From the NCBI RefSeq assembly GCF_001485215.1, contig NZ_BBWW01000002.1, positions 221,564 to 285,563 of the forward strand: 64,000 nucleotides of DNA. Reading direction: 5' to 3'. A model generated the notes under the pieces. It saw only the letters and a list, made by a program, of their open reading frames with translations, had not been told where the DNA came from and did no database searches. A program made the translations under genes and the position numbers. Positions 36,254 through 45,178 of the stretch are shown here, in pieces. The DNA is from Leptolyngbya sp. NIES-2104. GTDB lineage: Bacteria; Cyanobacteriota; Cyanobacteriia; Leptolyngbyales; Leptolyngbyaceae. Every line of letters begins with the position of its first letter. Position 1 is the first letter of the stretch.

Positions 36254-36874
36254 TTCCAAAACGAATGGATCTTTCAGTTCATCCTCTGGTCTAATGGCTT
36301 CTCCTTCACCAGACTGTGATGATTTTTCAAGCATGGCTGCTTTGTTCCGCGATAGCAGCGTCCGCTCGTAGAATTGGGTTGAGACTTGCCGATCTAATTG
36401 CCGCACCGACCAGCCACCTCTCAATGCTTCTGCCTCATAAAACGCTCTCGCTTCTGGATTTTTGACTGAGAGCAACTTTACATAATGAGACCAAGGCAGC
36501 GGGAATTTTCCAGACAGTGTTTGGAAAATGTTAGTCGCCTCTTCAGACAAGGGTTGTGCTGCATCTGGGTAGGTGAGGTAGAACGCTCTCATCTGAAACA
36601 AATTGCTCTTCTTGAAACCTCGTCCAAATTTTGGCGATAAATCCTGGGCGAGGCGATCAACAATCTGCTTGCCATATTCCGCTCGTTCAGCGCCCTGTTG
36701 CTCCAGTTCAACAATCCGCCGTCCCAGTTCCCAATAAGTGGCAGTCATGAGAGTGTTTACCGTTTTTGCAGCCTCACGACGCGCGGATTCAAGTAGGTCA
36801 CTCACCTCCGCTAAAACTGTCTGGTACAGGTTAGGGGTTGAATCTGATGAATTGTTTTCAGGAGCTTCAGGCAT
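36254..36874 (-). CDS. DUF1016/YhcG nuclease, 5' exon
   Basis: 207 codons from ATG 36874 to GAA at 36256-36254, containing the N-terminal DUF1016 domain (TATYWELGRRIVELEQQG, FGRGFKKSNLFQMRAFYLTYPD, GGWSVRQLDRQV). The exon ends in KDPFVLE, and the family continues FLSLKDE, which is exactly the start of the 3' exon. Without splicing, translation runs 24 codons into the intron. The domain is thought to mediate DNA or partner binding beside the C-terminal nuclease. Confidence 0.85.
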
Positions 36875-37183
36875 ATTTGATTACCAAGACTTGGAGTATT
36901 TTATGAAATTGTGATTCGCAACAGCAAGGAGAATGGAGAGCGAAGGCGATCGGACGGCTTGCCTAGAATTTCAAGATGTGAACGGCTTTTCGCGCCCAAA
37001 TCTGCTGTATGTGATGGTTAGCAATTGGCATAGAGTGCCAAGACAAATTGCTAAGAAATCCATTGGAGCCTCTGTTTGCTTCTCTTGATGCAATGAGTTT
37101 AGATGAAGGTCGCCTTTCGTCTTGTAAGTCTCGCTTAAGTCTCTAAATAAGAATGTCAACGTTAAGCAGACTCATCGCGCCAG
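36875..37183. other. Gene-free interval
   Basis: About 310 bases upstream of the DUF1016 5' exon. A minus-strand open frame (36971-37159) has no recognisable motif or start signal. I see no repeat or RNA structure. Confidence 0.3.
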
Positions 37184-37189
37184 TATAAT
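37184..37189 (+). promoter_or_regulatory. Candidate -10 box for the XRE regulator
   Basis: Perfect TATAAT at 37184-37189. The -35 region (GTTAAG at 37161-37166) is weak. It lies about 275 bases upstream of the XRE start and about 97 bases before a possible small frame at 37286-37489, whose reality I doubt. Confidence 0.35.
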
Positions 37190-37463
37190 GTGCGGATGTT
37201 CCGTGGTGGAATGTCGTGATTAAATAATGGTTGGATAACCTGTTCTGATCCATCGCCACATTGTCACAGTAGATCTGATCAGCAGGTGGTGGATCACGCC
37301 CAAATTAGTTCGTGGGGTCAAGAAAAAGCGCAAAAAATTGGGCTTCAAAAATTTTCTTTAAGAGAGTGTTTGGCAGAAATTAGGAAAACGGTGGATAATC
37401 GTGAGATAGTCTCAGAACCCGGCATGAGTATTCTTGGCGGGGTTTTACAGATTCGAGTGGGTC

Positions 37464-37682
37464 ATGATAACAACCGGGCACTTGATTAGACAGATGAGAG
37501 AAGACGCTGGATTGTCACAGGAACAGTTGGCAGTCAAGATTGGAATTTCATCGTCTACCGTTCGGAAATGGGAGAAAGACCTAGTGACTCCATCCCTTTC
37601 AATTCACCAGTGGGAAGCGTTTGCAGCAGCAGTCAAAGTCCCGTTTAGTGATCTACCAACAACGATCCCTAGGATTGCTTAA
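37464..37682 (+). CDS. XRE-family helix-turn-helix regulator
   Basis: 72-residue DNA-binding protein, essentially a single HTH_3 domain: LIRQMREDAGLSQEQLAVKIGISSSTVRKWEKD. It converges on the WGR gene, whose stop is 10 bases away. As a lone Cro/CI-like domain it may control the neighbouring operon or its own promoter. ATG 37464 is preferred over TTG 37434 because the HTH follows directly; no strong ribosome-binding site is visible. Confidence 0.75.
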   Translation: MITTGHLIRQMREDAGLSQEQLAVKIGISSSTVRKWEKDLVTPSLSIHQWEAFAAAVKVPFSDLPTTIPRIA

Positions 37683-37691
37683 ATTTTTTAT

Positions 37692-38495
37692 TTAATCCCA
37701 AAGAACGCAGTCTGATCGCGTATCACTGAAATCGAAATCGATTTCAGATTCTTCTGTCTCACCCCAGTTCATCCAGAACGATCTCTCTATCTGTTCAAAC
37801 GCTTGGGCGGAAAGTGCTGCTTGGATTTGTCCGCGAATCTCAGCAATGCGATCGAGTCCTGTTTTCAGCGTTTCTAGAACTTGCCGCTGAGTTTGAACCT
37901 GAGTCACGTTTCCGATTAATGCTGTGGGATTCAGCGACATACCAACAGGCAACGGGATCAAGCGTAAATAAGCCTCAACCGCCTGAGCTAAGTCTTGTCG
38001 GTTTCGTGATCCTTGAGCATACAAGACGCGATCGAGGGCGGTTTGAGCGTGAGCCACCGTTTGATGAGACACTGCACCTAATCCAGTTTGGTACTGCCCT
38101 TTCTCTGGATTGAATCGAACTGAGGTCTGTTCGTGAACGATCGCGGCATCGATTTCGAGTTGCTGAATTTGCGCTTTGATCAATTTGGCGCGGTTGCCGA
38201 GAATTTCAAAATTGAGGGATTGATCGGAAGTGCGATCGACTTCTGCCTCCATGTAGCCCTTCGCTTTTTTGTCACGCACAATTTGTTGTAATTTCGTTTG
38301 TGCCTTTACGACATTGGCGCAGGCGTAGGAGTGGGTTTGTCCCTTGTAGTTCACTCGTCCATATTTCGCGAAGACTGTGCCATCGGGTAAAACATAGCCT
38401 TGCCAGAATTTATTGTGATTGCTGCGGCTGTCTACGCAAATCAGATGAACTGAGGCGATTGCACTCGAAAGATCTGGAAACTGATCAGAAGTCAT
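37692..38495 (-). CDS. WGR-domain protein
   Basis: 267 residues. The N-terminal WGR domain (LICVDSRSNHNKFWQGYVLP, FAKYGRVNYKGQTHSY) is a nucleic-acid-associated fold also found in PARPs. A helical region and an acidic tail (EIDFDFSD) follow. Last gene of the minus-strand operon that begins at 42378. It lies 11 bases after ycf34. ATG 38495 (MTSDQFPD) gives the WGR domain close to the start. DNA-end or nicked-DNA sensing is a family suggestion only. Confidence 0.75.
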   Translation of the reverse strand: MTSDQFPDLSSAIASVHLICVDSRSNHNKFWQGYVLPDGTVFAKYGRVNYKGQTHSYACANVVKAQTKLQQIVRDKKAKGYMEAEVDRTSDQSLNFEILGNRAKLIKAQIQQLEIDAAIVHEQTSVRFNPEKGQYQTGLGAVSHQTVAHAQTALDRVLYAQGSRNRQDLAQAVEAYLRLIPLPVGMSLNPTALIGNVTQVQTQRQVLETLKTGLDRIAEIRGQIQAALSAQAFEQIERSFWMNWGETEESEIDFDFSDTRSDCVLWD

Positions 38496-38506
38496 GACGA
38501 ATTTCC

Positions 38507-38716
38507 TCAAACGTTTGAAAATTTTTCTTGTGCCTGGAAACTGCCGCAATTCACAACATCGAATTCCATCTGCTCAGTTTGGCGATGGACTCTGATTTGA
38601 GGCTGACGCGGCTGAAAATCGGGAGATTGATTTCGATGAACTTCTTGGTGACTGGTTTCGACTTGATGATAGGTAATGCAGCGATCGACAAGTTGGCAAT
38701 TCACGCAAATACACAT
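38507..38716 (-). CDS. ycf34: Ycf34-family protein
   Basis: 69-residue protein opening MCICVNCQLVDRCITYHQVE, with the cysteines (2, 4, 7, 13, and one near 57) and histidines characteristic of Ycf34. That family is conserved in cyanobacteria and plastids and reported to bind an iron-sulfur cluster and influence photosynthetic electron transport. It sits 9 bases downstream of the Ycf46-like ATPase gene in an operon, an unexpected accessory context, so this may be a paralogue with a different job. Confidence 0.8.
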   Translation of the reverse strand: MCICVNCQLVDRCITYHQVETSHQEVHRNQSPDFQPRQPQIRVHRQTEQMEFDVVNCGSFQAQEKFSNV

Positions 38717-38725
38717 GATCGGCTC

Positions 38726-40417
38726 CTAATTTTCTTCCCAAACGACAGTGCGATCGCTTTCAATTTGCTCCTCAGTTTCTGGTGCGACACATAGCGCTTG
38801 TCCGTTTCGCGCCCAACGATCTAAGGCTGTGAGTTCTTCAGCATCACCGAGAGATCGCGGTGGCTTGCGATCAATTTGTGCGTGTAGGTTTTCGATCGTC
38901 ACCTGTCCGGGTCGGCGTTGAGCGTATGCCTGAGCCGCACAAGCAAACACAATGTCATGAATTTCGCTTCCGGTATAGCGATCGGTGTGGCGAGCAAGCG
39001 GTTCGATTAAGGCTTGAACGGCTGGACTTTCGAGGTCGGCATCAAAGCTAAGAAGCTTATATCGCTGCATCTGAACCTGGAAAATCTCGCGCCGAGCCGC
39101 TAAATTTGGTAAGGGAACGTGGTAGACCTCAGAAAATCGGCGTAAGAGTTCAGGTTTGAAACACCCAGGACGGTTTGCAGTTGCCGCCACGAAGACCGCC
39201 GAAGTATGTTCTTGGAACCACTGCAAAAAGTAGCCAAACATCCGCTTGGTTGTACCGCCATCGGACTCACTCCCGCTGCCACCGTCGAACATTTTGTCCA
39301 TTTCATCAATGAATAGAATTGAGGGAGCCATTGCTTCGGCTGCTGCGATCGTTTGTCTGAGATTTTCCTCAGATGCACCCAATTCCTTTTGCACCAACTT
39401 ACTCGTATCGAGAATTAGAATCGGCAGTCCCCATTCTTTTGCAAGACATTTAATACCCAGTGTTTTACCCGTGCCACCATAGCCCACAAGTAGAACGCCT
39501 CGCGGAAAGGGTAAATTCCAGCTTTCTTGTGCTTCGGGTTCGAGTAATGCAGCTTGTGTAACTGCCCATGATTGCAGCACAGGCATTCCTTTAACTGGAA
39601 CATCTGGTGCTTTCGCGTATTGAATTCCTCTTGCTGCGAACTGCTGCTTTTTGATTTCGAGAATGTCGTCGATCGACTGTGCTTCGAGTCGTTTACGCTT
39701 GATAGCAACCAGTTGAATCGCGTCATCCATGCCTTCAGGAGTCATGCCAAGCAATGCTCGAATTAATCGTTTGCGATCGTCCTCGGACAAATTGACCTCA
39801 AATGATTGAGATTGAGCCTTGGCACTACGCTGAAGAGCTTTAAGTCTATGTTCAAAGATTGCTTCGGCTTCGGTTGCTAATGGTAGTGGATTTTGCATAT
39901 CGACCACCAAATCTTGAAAAATCGGCGGTGTTCGCGAACCGTCATGCAGAATGATCAAAGAGTTTTGCGATCGCTTGAGCAAATTAAACACGCGCACTGC
40001 TAACCGCACAAAAGCGGGATTCGAGTCACGAGCCGCAATGTAGCGATAGAGATCTCGCAGCACAAACAAGGTCGGGCGCGATTGTTGATCGGATTCACCT
40101 TTTGCCTGAGTTTGACAAGCAGATTCGATGTAGCGCAACACCGCTTCAACCATGTGCAGATTCGTCGCGATTTTCACGCCTGGGACGGCAACCACTCCAA
40201 TAAGTTGTTTGCCTTTGTACTGCGGAGTCAGCGTTTCAAGTCCACTCACACCCAGCGACGCATCCCAGTGGAGTACCTGTAAGTTCTTCGGTACGGCATA
40301 CTCCGTGACAAGCGATCGTAAAATCAAATCTGGCTCCGACGCAGTACGGGTATCGATCGCGATCGTAGACATTTTGGCGTTGAAATACAGCTTTAGTTGC
40401 GCGACATCGAATGCCAT
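38726..40417 (-). CDS. Ycf46-like AAA+ ATPase
   Basis: 563 residues. A degenerate N-terminal P-loop-like domain (LFVLRDLYRYIAARD, SLIILHDGSRTPP) is followed by a helical linker and a C-terminal AAA+ module with GVLLVGYGGTGKTLGIKCLA near residue 309, ILFIDEMDKMF near 365 and the arginine finger region PELLRRFSEVY. This is the Ycf46 architecture, a family linked to inorganic-carbon control in one cyanobacterium. It is flanked by DUF2997 (4 bases upstream) and ycf34. The operon suggests an ATP-driven complex with those small proteins; substrate unknown. Confidence 0.82.
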   Translation of the reverse strand: MAFDVAQLKLYFNAKMSTIAIDTRTASEPDLILRSLVTEYAVPKNLQVLHWDASLGVSGLETLTPQYKGKQLIGVVAVPGVKIATNLHMVEAVLRYIESACQTQAKGESDQQSRPTLFVLRDLYRYIAARDSNPAFVRLAVRVFNLLKRSQNSLIILHDGSRTPPIFQDLVVDMQNPLPLATEAEAIFEHRLKALQRSAKAQSQSFEVNLSEDDRKRLIRALLGMTPEGMDDAIQLVAIKRKRLEAQSIDDILEIKKQQFAARGIQYAKAPDVPVKGMPVLQSWAVTQAALLEPEAQESWNLPFPRGVLLVGYGGTGKTLGIKCLAKEWGLPILILDTSKLVQKELGASEENLRQTIAAAEAMAPSILFIDEMDKMFDGGSGSESDGGTTKRMFGYFLQWFQEHTSAVFVAATANRPGCFKPELLRRFSEVYHVPLPNLAARREIFQVQMQRYKLLSFDADLESPAVQALIEPLARHTDRYTGSEIHDIVFACAAQAYAQRRPGQVTIENLHAQIDRKPPRSLGDAEELTALDRWARNGQALCVAPETEEQIESDRTVVWEEN

Positions 40418-40420
40418 AAT

Positions 40421-40612
40421 CTACAGACCTCCTAGAGAAATATCAGTTTGAATTTGGACAGGCTGTTCATGATATTCAGGCTTCAGTTCAACTTCGCTTG
40501 CACCCAATTGTGTGAGCGCTTTTGTAAGCTGAGTGCAGCTTTCCCCTTGATGCCCGACGACTTCAACTTTCATGGTCTGTCCCCGTTTGCGAACAATTTT
40601 GATCTGAGACAT
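40421..40612 (-). CDS. DUF2997-family small protein
   Basis: 63 residues from ATG 40612. It fits DUF2997: N-terminal beta strands (SQIKIVRKRGQTMKVEVVGHQGESC) then a short helix and EYHEQPVQI. DUF2997 genes usually sit beside DUF1257 genes, as here (19 bases). Function unknown; a structural partner of the ATPase is plausible. Confidence 0.7.
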   Translation of the reverse strand: MSQIKIVRKRGQTMKVEVVGHQGESCTQLTKALTQLGASEVELKPEYHEQPVQIQTDISLGGL

Positions 40613-40631
40613 TGTTACCTCCATTGATTGC

Positions 40632-41153
40632 TTACCAGGCTGCACTGACCGTCGCATCTGAAATCGAAACAATTTGGGTGAGTGTCGTTTCGATCGAGCC
40701 ATCATCGAGAACAACATCTTCGCGGTTCCAAAGATGCACCGGATAGTCGCGCTGAATCACTGCTTCATCGTGGTAGAACTGAACTTCCTCGTTGAAATGT
40801 TCGATCGGGGATAACGTTCGGTGCTGCCGCTGAGTTCGAGGGAAAGCAAAACCGAGTGCATTTTGATTGAAATCCCAAGCGTCTGCGACTAGCACAAAGC
40901 AGTTTTGGCGAACATCCCATCGAAAGCCAACGTCTAGCTGAGATTTGCGCTGGGGAGTATGAAGGTGATGACGACGAATGATAATTTCAGCTTCAGCTTG
41001 GCTGCGTCGATCGTAGTCACTGATCAACTTCACAGGCTGCTCGTGTACCTCCACCTCTGCGATAATGCCTCTCTCAATCAGCAAGGTTTTCAGCCCTTCG
41101 ATCAGAGCTTCTCGATTGTTCAGTTGTGTCGTAATCGTTGCAAAGTGACTCAT
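40632..41153 (-). CDS. ycf35: DUF1257/Ycf35-family protein
   Basis: 173 residues from ATG 41153. It opens MSHFATITTQLNNREALIEGL, the standard DUF1257 start, and ends with a strand-rich region. DUF1257 (Ycf35) is conserved in cyanobacteria and some plastid genomes with no established biochemical role. Its pairing with DUF2997 and a Ycf46-like ATPase is repeated in cyanobacteria, so the three probably act together. Upstream ATGs are ignored because the conserved region starts here. Confidence 0.8.
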   Translation of the reverse strand: MSHFATITTQLNNREALIEGLKTLLIERGIIAEVEVHEQPVKLISDYDRRSQAEAEIIIRRHHLHTPQRKSQLDVGFRWDVRQNCFVLVADAWDFNQNALGFAFPRTQRQHRTLSPIEHFNEEVQFYHDEAVIQRDYPVHLWNREDVVLDDGSIETTLTQIVSISDATVSAAW

Positions 41154-41172
41154 AGTTCCTCCAGTATTTTCA

Positions 41173-42378
41173 TTACTCGAAAACCACCCAATCGGATCGA
41201 TCAATGCCATCGGCTTCGAGTCGATCCAAGTCAGGAATTTGTAGCTGTTTTTCCAAATCAGCCAGTAGCGTTGAAGCCTGCGATCGCAAAGTTTCATGCT
41301 CAGACTGCTGGCTTGTAGCTGTCGATTGCACCTGATTCAAGTTGATGAGTACCTCCGCGAGTGATTGATCATGCTGAGATAGCACAGCCGCACTCTCTGC
41401 CAAACTTTGAAACTGCTGGTTCAAGCCTTTGGGCAATTTTCCTGGGCAGTAATCTTTGTTCAGCAGCTTTCGCAGGTTGTGAACTAATAGTTTGAGAATT
41501 TGCTCACGCAGTTCTACGATTTTTTGGTCGATCGCACTTCTGATTTGTTGCTGTTGATATTGATAAGCTTGCTGCAACGCAATCAATTCAGCGTGTGCTT
41601 GGGCTTGTGTCGCCTTGACTTCAGCTTCAGTTTTTTCTTGTTCTGCTTGTGCTTGTGTCAGCATTAGCTGTGTTTGTGAACGTTCAAGCTCTAATCGCTG
41701 AAGTTCTGAATCTCGTTGCAGTGCTTCTTGAAAGCTTTCGAGGCGAAATGGACCTTTGAGTTGAATGCCAAATCGCTGCTGAATCTTCTCAAGTTTGGGA
41801 TAACGCCGTTCGTACACTTCGAGCCGACGCTGAGTGAGTTCACTCGAAAACTGTCCGGCTGCAATCATCGGTTGAATTTCGTCGCGCAACCATCGCTCTT
41901 TTGAGGTTCGATAGGCTGCTAGAACCTGATTGAGCTTTTCCGTACTCAAGGCTTGGAGTGCCTGATATCGCTCAATAAAATGCCCAAAGCAAGAACCAGG
42001 AATTGCACGGTATGGCAAGAGGTCGATCGTGCATTCGGTATAGATTTTGCGCCGTTCTTCGGTCAGTTCGTCGATCGCCTGCTTCAGTTCTTGAAAAACT
42101 TTGATCTGTGGCGGCTGAACTTTTCGCCCTAACGCTCTCCACGCTGCTAAGACTTCTTGCGGTGGCGCAAAATCTTCGACATCGATCACTGCCACCCGCG
42201 AGTCACCGCCACAAATTTTGATTTCTGCGTAATACATCCGCTCCTCAGAAAAGAGACGTAAATCTCGCTCGATCGTGCGAATCGTGAATCCAGTTGGTGC
42301 TTTGGAAGTCTTTGAAGTCGAAACAGACTGTGACTCTGCAACAAGTTGAGTTTGCGAGGGTTGATCGAGAATTAGCAT
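41173..42378 (-). CDS. Coiled-coil protein heading the Ycf operon
   Basis: About 401 residues. After a basic region (GFTIRTIERDLRLFSEERMYYAEIKICGGD) comes a mixed globular part. A long coiled coil rich in Gln/Glu/Ala (LMLTQAQAEQEKTEAEVKATQAQ) spans residues about 230-310. I do not recognise the family; the layout recalls DUF3150-type plasmid proteins. AGGA about 9 bases upstream favours ATG 42378 over 42396. First gene of the operon running to 37692, divergent from the macro-domain gene. Confidence 0.55.
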   Translation of the reverse strand: MLILDQPSQTQLVAESQSVSTSKTSKAPTGFTIRTIERDLRLFSEERMYYAEIKICGGDSRVAVIDVEDFAPPQEVLAAWRALGRKVQPPQIKVFQELKQAIDELTEERRKIYTECTIDLLPYRAIPGSCFGHFIERYQALQALSTEKLNQVLAAYRTSKERWLRDEIQPMIAAGQFSSELTQRRLEVYERRYPKLEKIQQRFGIQLKGPFRLESFQEALQRDSELQRLELERSQTQLMLTQAQAEQEKTEAEVKATQAQAHAELIALQQAYQYQQQQIRSAIDQKIVELREQILKLLVHNLRKLLNKDYCPGKLPKGLNQQFQSLAESAAVLSQHDQSLAEVLINLNQVQSTATSQQSEHETLRSQASTLLADLEKQLQIPDLDRLEADGIDRSDWVVFE

Positions 42379-42537
42379 GGCTAAATCCTGAAACACATCG
42401 CACTGCTGCTGTGCAGATTTTATTTTTGATTTTTCTATTTTTAAGAATACCTTTATCGTTCAGATAAATCAATACATTTGAACTATATACTTTTTCTATT
42501 CTCTCAATCTTGGTTATAACTGGGAGATGGATTGATA

Positions 42538-43092
42538 ATGGTGGAAAGTAAGATGACTGTGCTTGACAGAATTGAAATTACGCTTGCAGATATTACGAAA
42601 CTTCAAGTTGATGCGATCGTAAATGCGGCAAATACTTCTCTGTTGGGCGGAGGCGGTGTAGACGGAGCCATTCATCGCGCCGCAGGTTCAGAACTGGTCG
42701 AAGAATGTCGAATGCTCAAAGGATGTAAAACTGGACAAGCGAAAATCACGAAAGGTTATCGTCTGCCCGCTAAGTTCGTGATTCACACAGTCGGTCCTGT
42801 TTGGCAAGGTGGAAACAAGGGTGAACCAAAGCTACTCGCATCTTGCTACGCGGAGAGCCTGAAGTTAGCCGTTCAAAACTCCATCAAAACGATCGCGGTT
42901 CCGGCAATCAGTTGTGGAATTTATGCGTATCCGATTGGTCAAGCCTGTACGATCGCGCTGCGGGAAACGTTGAATTTTCTGAACGAGCAGGATGCGAATG
43001 CGGCGGGTGCAACGATCGAGAAAGTCATATTTGCGTGCTTCAGCAATGAGGTTTATACCGCGTATCAAACCGCCGTGAGCCAGCTTGATTAG
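42538..43092 (+). CDS. Macro-domain ADP-ribose hydrolase
   Basis: 184 residues; macro domain of the YmdB/MacroD type: [43 protein letters not shown] and [12 protein letters not shown]. These proteins remove O-acetyl-ADP-ribose or ADP-ribose from proteins or nucleic acids. GGGAG at 42522-42526 precedes ATG 42538. It is divergent from the coiled-coil gene and could counter ADP-ribosylating or NAD-using toxins in this window; that link is inferred. Confidence 0.88.
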   Translation: MVESKMTVLDRIEITLADITKLQVDAIVNAANTSLLGGGGVDGAIHRAAGSELVEECRMLKGCKTGQAKITKGYRLPAKFVIHTVGPVWQGGNKGEPKLLASCYAESLKLAVQNSIKTIAVPAISCGIYAYPIGQACTIALRETLNFLNEQDANAAGATIEKVIFACFSNEVYTAYQTAVSQLD

Positions 43093-43185
43093 AGGCACAT
43101 TGATTTGTGGCTGTTTTCCGTTTTCATCCGAAAATCGCGGGTATCCACAGGCAGCTTTGCTTCTCACACTGCCTGATCCACCTGT

Positions 43186-44421
43186 ATGCGAGCCTTTCTT
43201 TGTTTCACCTTAGTTCTGTTCACTCTATTGTTTCCATTTGCTTCTCGTGTTCAATCCGCGACACCCAACTTGGAGTCTTACCTGGTCAACGATCAGTTTC
43301 AAGCGGGTGAGGCAGCATTTCTCAGCAAACTGAATCAATCGCCTCAAGACGACCGCGCTCGTTTTAGTCTCGGTGTCTTACAACTGATGGACGGCACCGA
43401 ACGATTGATGCAATCGCTCTATCGCTACGGATTACGCCAAAATACCTTCACTGGCTTGCTGCCGATTTTGCGGCTCCCTGTACCAAATAATCCAAAACCT
43501 CAGCCTGTTACTTATGAAGACACCCGCCAGATTTTGCAAACTTTGCTGACGGATTTGAGCAAAGTACGATCGACACTCGATCCGATTCAGGATCGCACCC
43601 TGAAAGTGCCGATTCGGATTGGACTCGTTCGGATGGATTTCAACGGCGACGGCAAACTCGATGCCACCGAATCGTTCTGGAATGTCTTTACTCGCATTAG
43701 CGGCATTCGTGCAACGGAACAAGCCGCAAAAGCATTCACAATCAATTTTGATGCAGGTGATGTCGCTTGGTTGCGCGGCTATTGTAATTTGATTAGCGCG
43801 ATCGCAGAAACGGTGCTTGCCTACGATGAGCGGCAATTGTTCAACGCGACTGCACACCTGATGTTCACGAAGCCACAGACTCCTTATCCGTTCTTAGCAG
43901 AAGGGCGCAAAGTCTTTCAGCTTAGCGATAACCTCGATTTAGTGGACATTGTGGCGTTCATTCACTTGATTAACTTTCCAGTATCAGAACCACAACGGTT
44001 AACCAACGCACTGCAACATCTTCAATCTACGCTTGCTCTCAGTCGTGAATCTTGGAAGCTGATTCTGGCGGAAACGGATAACGATCGAGAATGGCTCCCC
44101 AACCCCAGACAGAAGAGTGTGATTCCGAATGCGATGGTGACGCAAGCGATGATCGATAGCTGGCTGAGTTCTGTTGGAGAATCGGAACAGCTTCTATCAG
44201 GTAAAAAACTCGTTCCATTTTGGCGTTCTCGCGAAGTTCGGGGAATTAACTTGAACAAAGTGTTCGTTCAGCCGCAACCGTTTGATTTGGTGCTATGGGT
44301 ACAAGGAACTGCGCCTGCACCTTATCTGGAACTGGGTAAACAGACCGATGCCAACGTTTGGCAACAACTGCTGTCAGTCTTCGGCGGACGATTCTTTGGC
44401 TTCGCGGCTTGGTTCAACTAA
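43186..44421 (+). CDS. Secreted protein of unknown function with an EF-hand-like loop
   Basis: 411 residues. The signal peptide (residues 1-24, MRAFLCFTLVLFTLLFPF) has likely cleavage after VQS. The mature part is helical, TPR-like at the start (AGEAAFLSKLNQSPQDDRARFSLG), with DFNGDGKLDATE near residue 150, an EF-hand-type calcium loop. Probably periplasmic. The family is not one I can name. It is convergent with the gene at 44471, with a hairpin between them. Confidence 0.6.
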   Translation: MRAFLCFTLVLFTLLFPFASRVQSATPNLESYLVNDQFQAGEAAFLSKLNQSPQDDRARFSLGVLQLMDGTERLMQSLYRYGLRQNTFTGLLPILRLPVPNNPKPQPVTYEDTRQILQTLLTDLSKVRSTLDPIQDRTLKVPIRIGLVRMDFNGDGKLDATESFWNVFTRISGIRATEQAAKAFTINFDAGDVAWLRGYCNLISAIAETVLAYDERQLFNATAHLMFTKPQTPYPFLAEGRKVFQLSDNLDLVDIVAFIHLINFPVSEPQRLTNALQHLQSTLALSRESWKLILAETDNDREWLPNPRQKSVIPNAMVTQAMIDSWLSSVGESEQLLSGKKLVPFWRSREVRGINLNKVFVQPQPFDLVLWVQGTAPAPYLELGKQTDANVWQQLLSVFGGRFFGFAAWFN

Positions 44422-44439
44422 GCTCAATGCTGATGATTG

Positions 44440-44464
44440 AGGTGCGTTATCTGGTAGCGCACCT
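44440..44464. terminator. Hairpin between convergent genes
   Basis: AGGTGCG (44440-44446) pairs with CGCACCT (44458-44464) around an 11-base loop, between the convergent stops at 44421 and 44471. The T-tract is short, so efficiency is uncertain. Confidence 0.45.
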
Positions 44465-44470
44465 TTGACT

Positions 44471-45070
44471 CTACGCTTTGAGTTGATAGCGAGAAGGATT
44501 CTCCCCCACTTTCTCATACACACCTTGGTGAGTTCCGCGCCCCAGGATCAGTGCGATCGTTTTGCGGGCGGTTGCCAAATTTGCCTCTTTCACCGACTGA
44601 TAAAGCGTTTGAATTACATCGTCCGTTGTCAGCGGTTTGCCAGCCCCCATGACTTGTTTAACTGCCTCGGTTGGAGTCATCGATTTGAATTCTTGCTTGA
44701 GCGGTAAGGGTTGTGTAGGAGCCGCTGATTTAGAAGCTTTACTTTCAGGCTGTTTCTTTCCTTTTGCAGCGGTTTTAGACGTTGGTTCAGTCGGCTTCTC
44801 CTCGATCGCTGCTTGCTTTGTTGTCTTTCCTTTTTCGGATGCAGCGGGAGCCGCTTTTTTCAGAGGAGTCGGAGCCTTTGCAGGTTGACTTTCCGTTGTA
44901 GCAGGAGCAGAATCGCCCAACAACTGATTGAGCGTTTGTAGCGTCTGGTCAAACTCAACGGTTGCTTGTGTGACAGCGGCTTGAATGATTGTGTCCCGCT
45001 CATTGATCAAGCGCGATCTCTCCTCTTCGAGTTTCGCTCTGGTGTTGTCGGTTAAAATTGAAAGTGCCAT
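44471..45070 (-). CDS. Coiled-coil plus HARE-HTH-like protein, copy 2
   Basis: 199 residues. The coiled-coil start is DNTRAKLEEERSRLINERDTI, the middle is an Ala/Lys/Pro-rich disordered region (residues 60-125), and the C-terminal winged-helix-like domain is TPTEAVKQVMGAGKPLTTDDVI through NPSRYQLKA. It is paralogous to the protein at 20705-21286. The disordered basic middle resembles histone-tail or nucleoid-type linkers. It follows the delta-subunit gene by about 108 bases on the same strand; DNA-associated function is inferred. Confidence 0.55.
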   Translation of the reverse strand: MALSILTDNTRAKLEEERSRLINERDTIIQAAVTQATVEFDQTLQTLNQLLGDSAPATTESQPAKAPTPLKKAAPAASEKGKTTKQAAIEEKPTEPTSKTAAKGKKQPESKASKSAAPTQPLPLKQEFKSMTPTEAVKQVMGAGKPLTTDDVIQTLYQSVKEANLATARKTIALILGRGTHQGVYEKVGENPSRYQLKA

Positions 45071-45178
45071 TGATGAACTATCCTTACAGTACTTTTGCGG
45101 TGGTTGAACGTTATTGTACTGGTGATTCGCTTTTTAGCTCAGAACCATTTAAGGTTTTTACTATGTTAAGGCTGTTGA

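Noticed and set aside
37286-37489. GTG-initiated 67-residue frame before the XRE gene
   Set aside because: No recognisable motif, weak ribosome-binding site, and it overlaps the XRE gene in another frame.
42865-43167. Minus-strand frame opposite the macro-domain gene
   Set aside because: Shadow of the strongly conserved macro domain.
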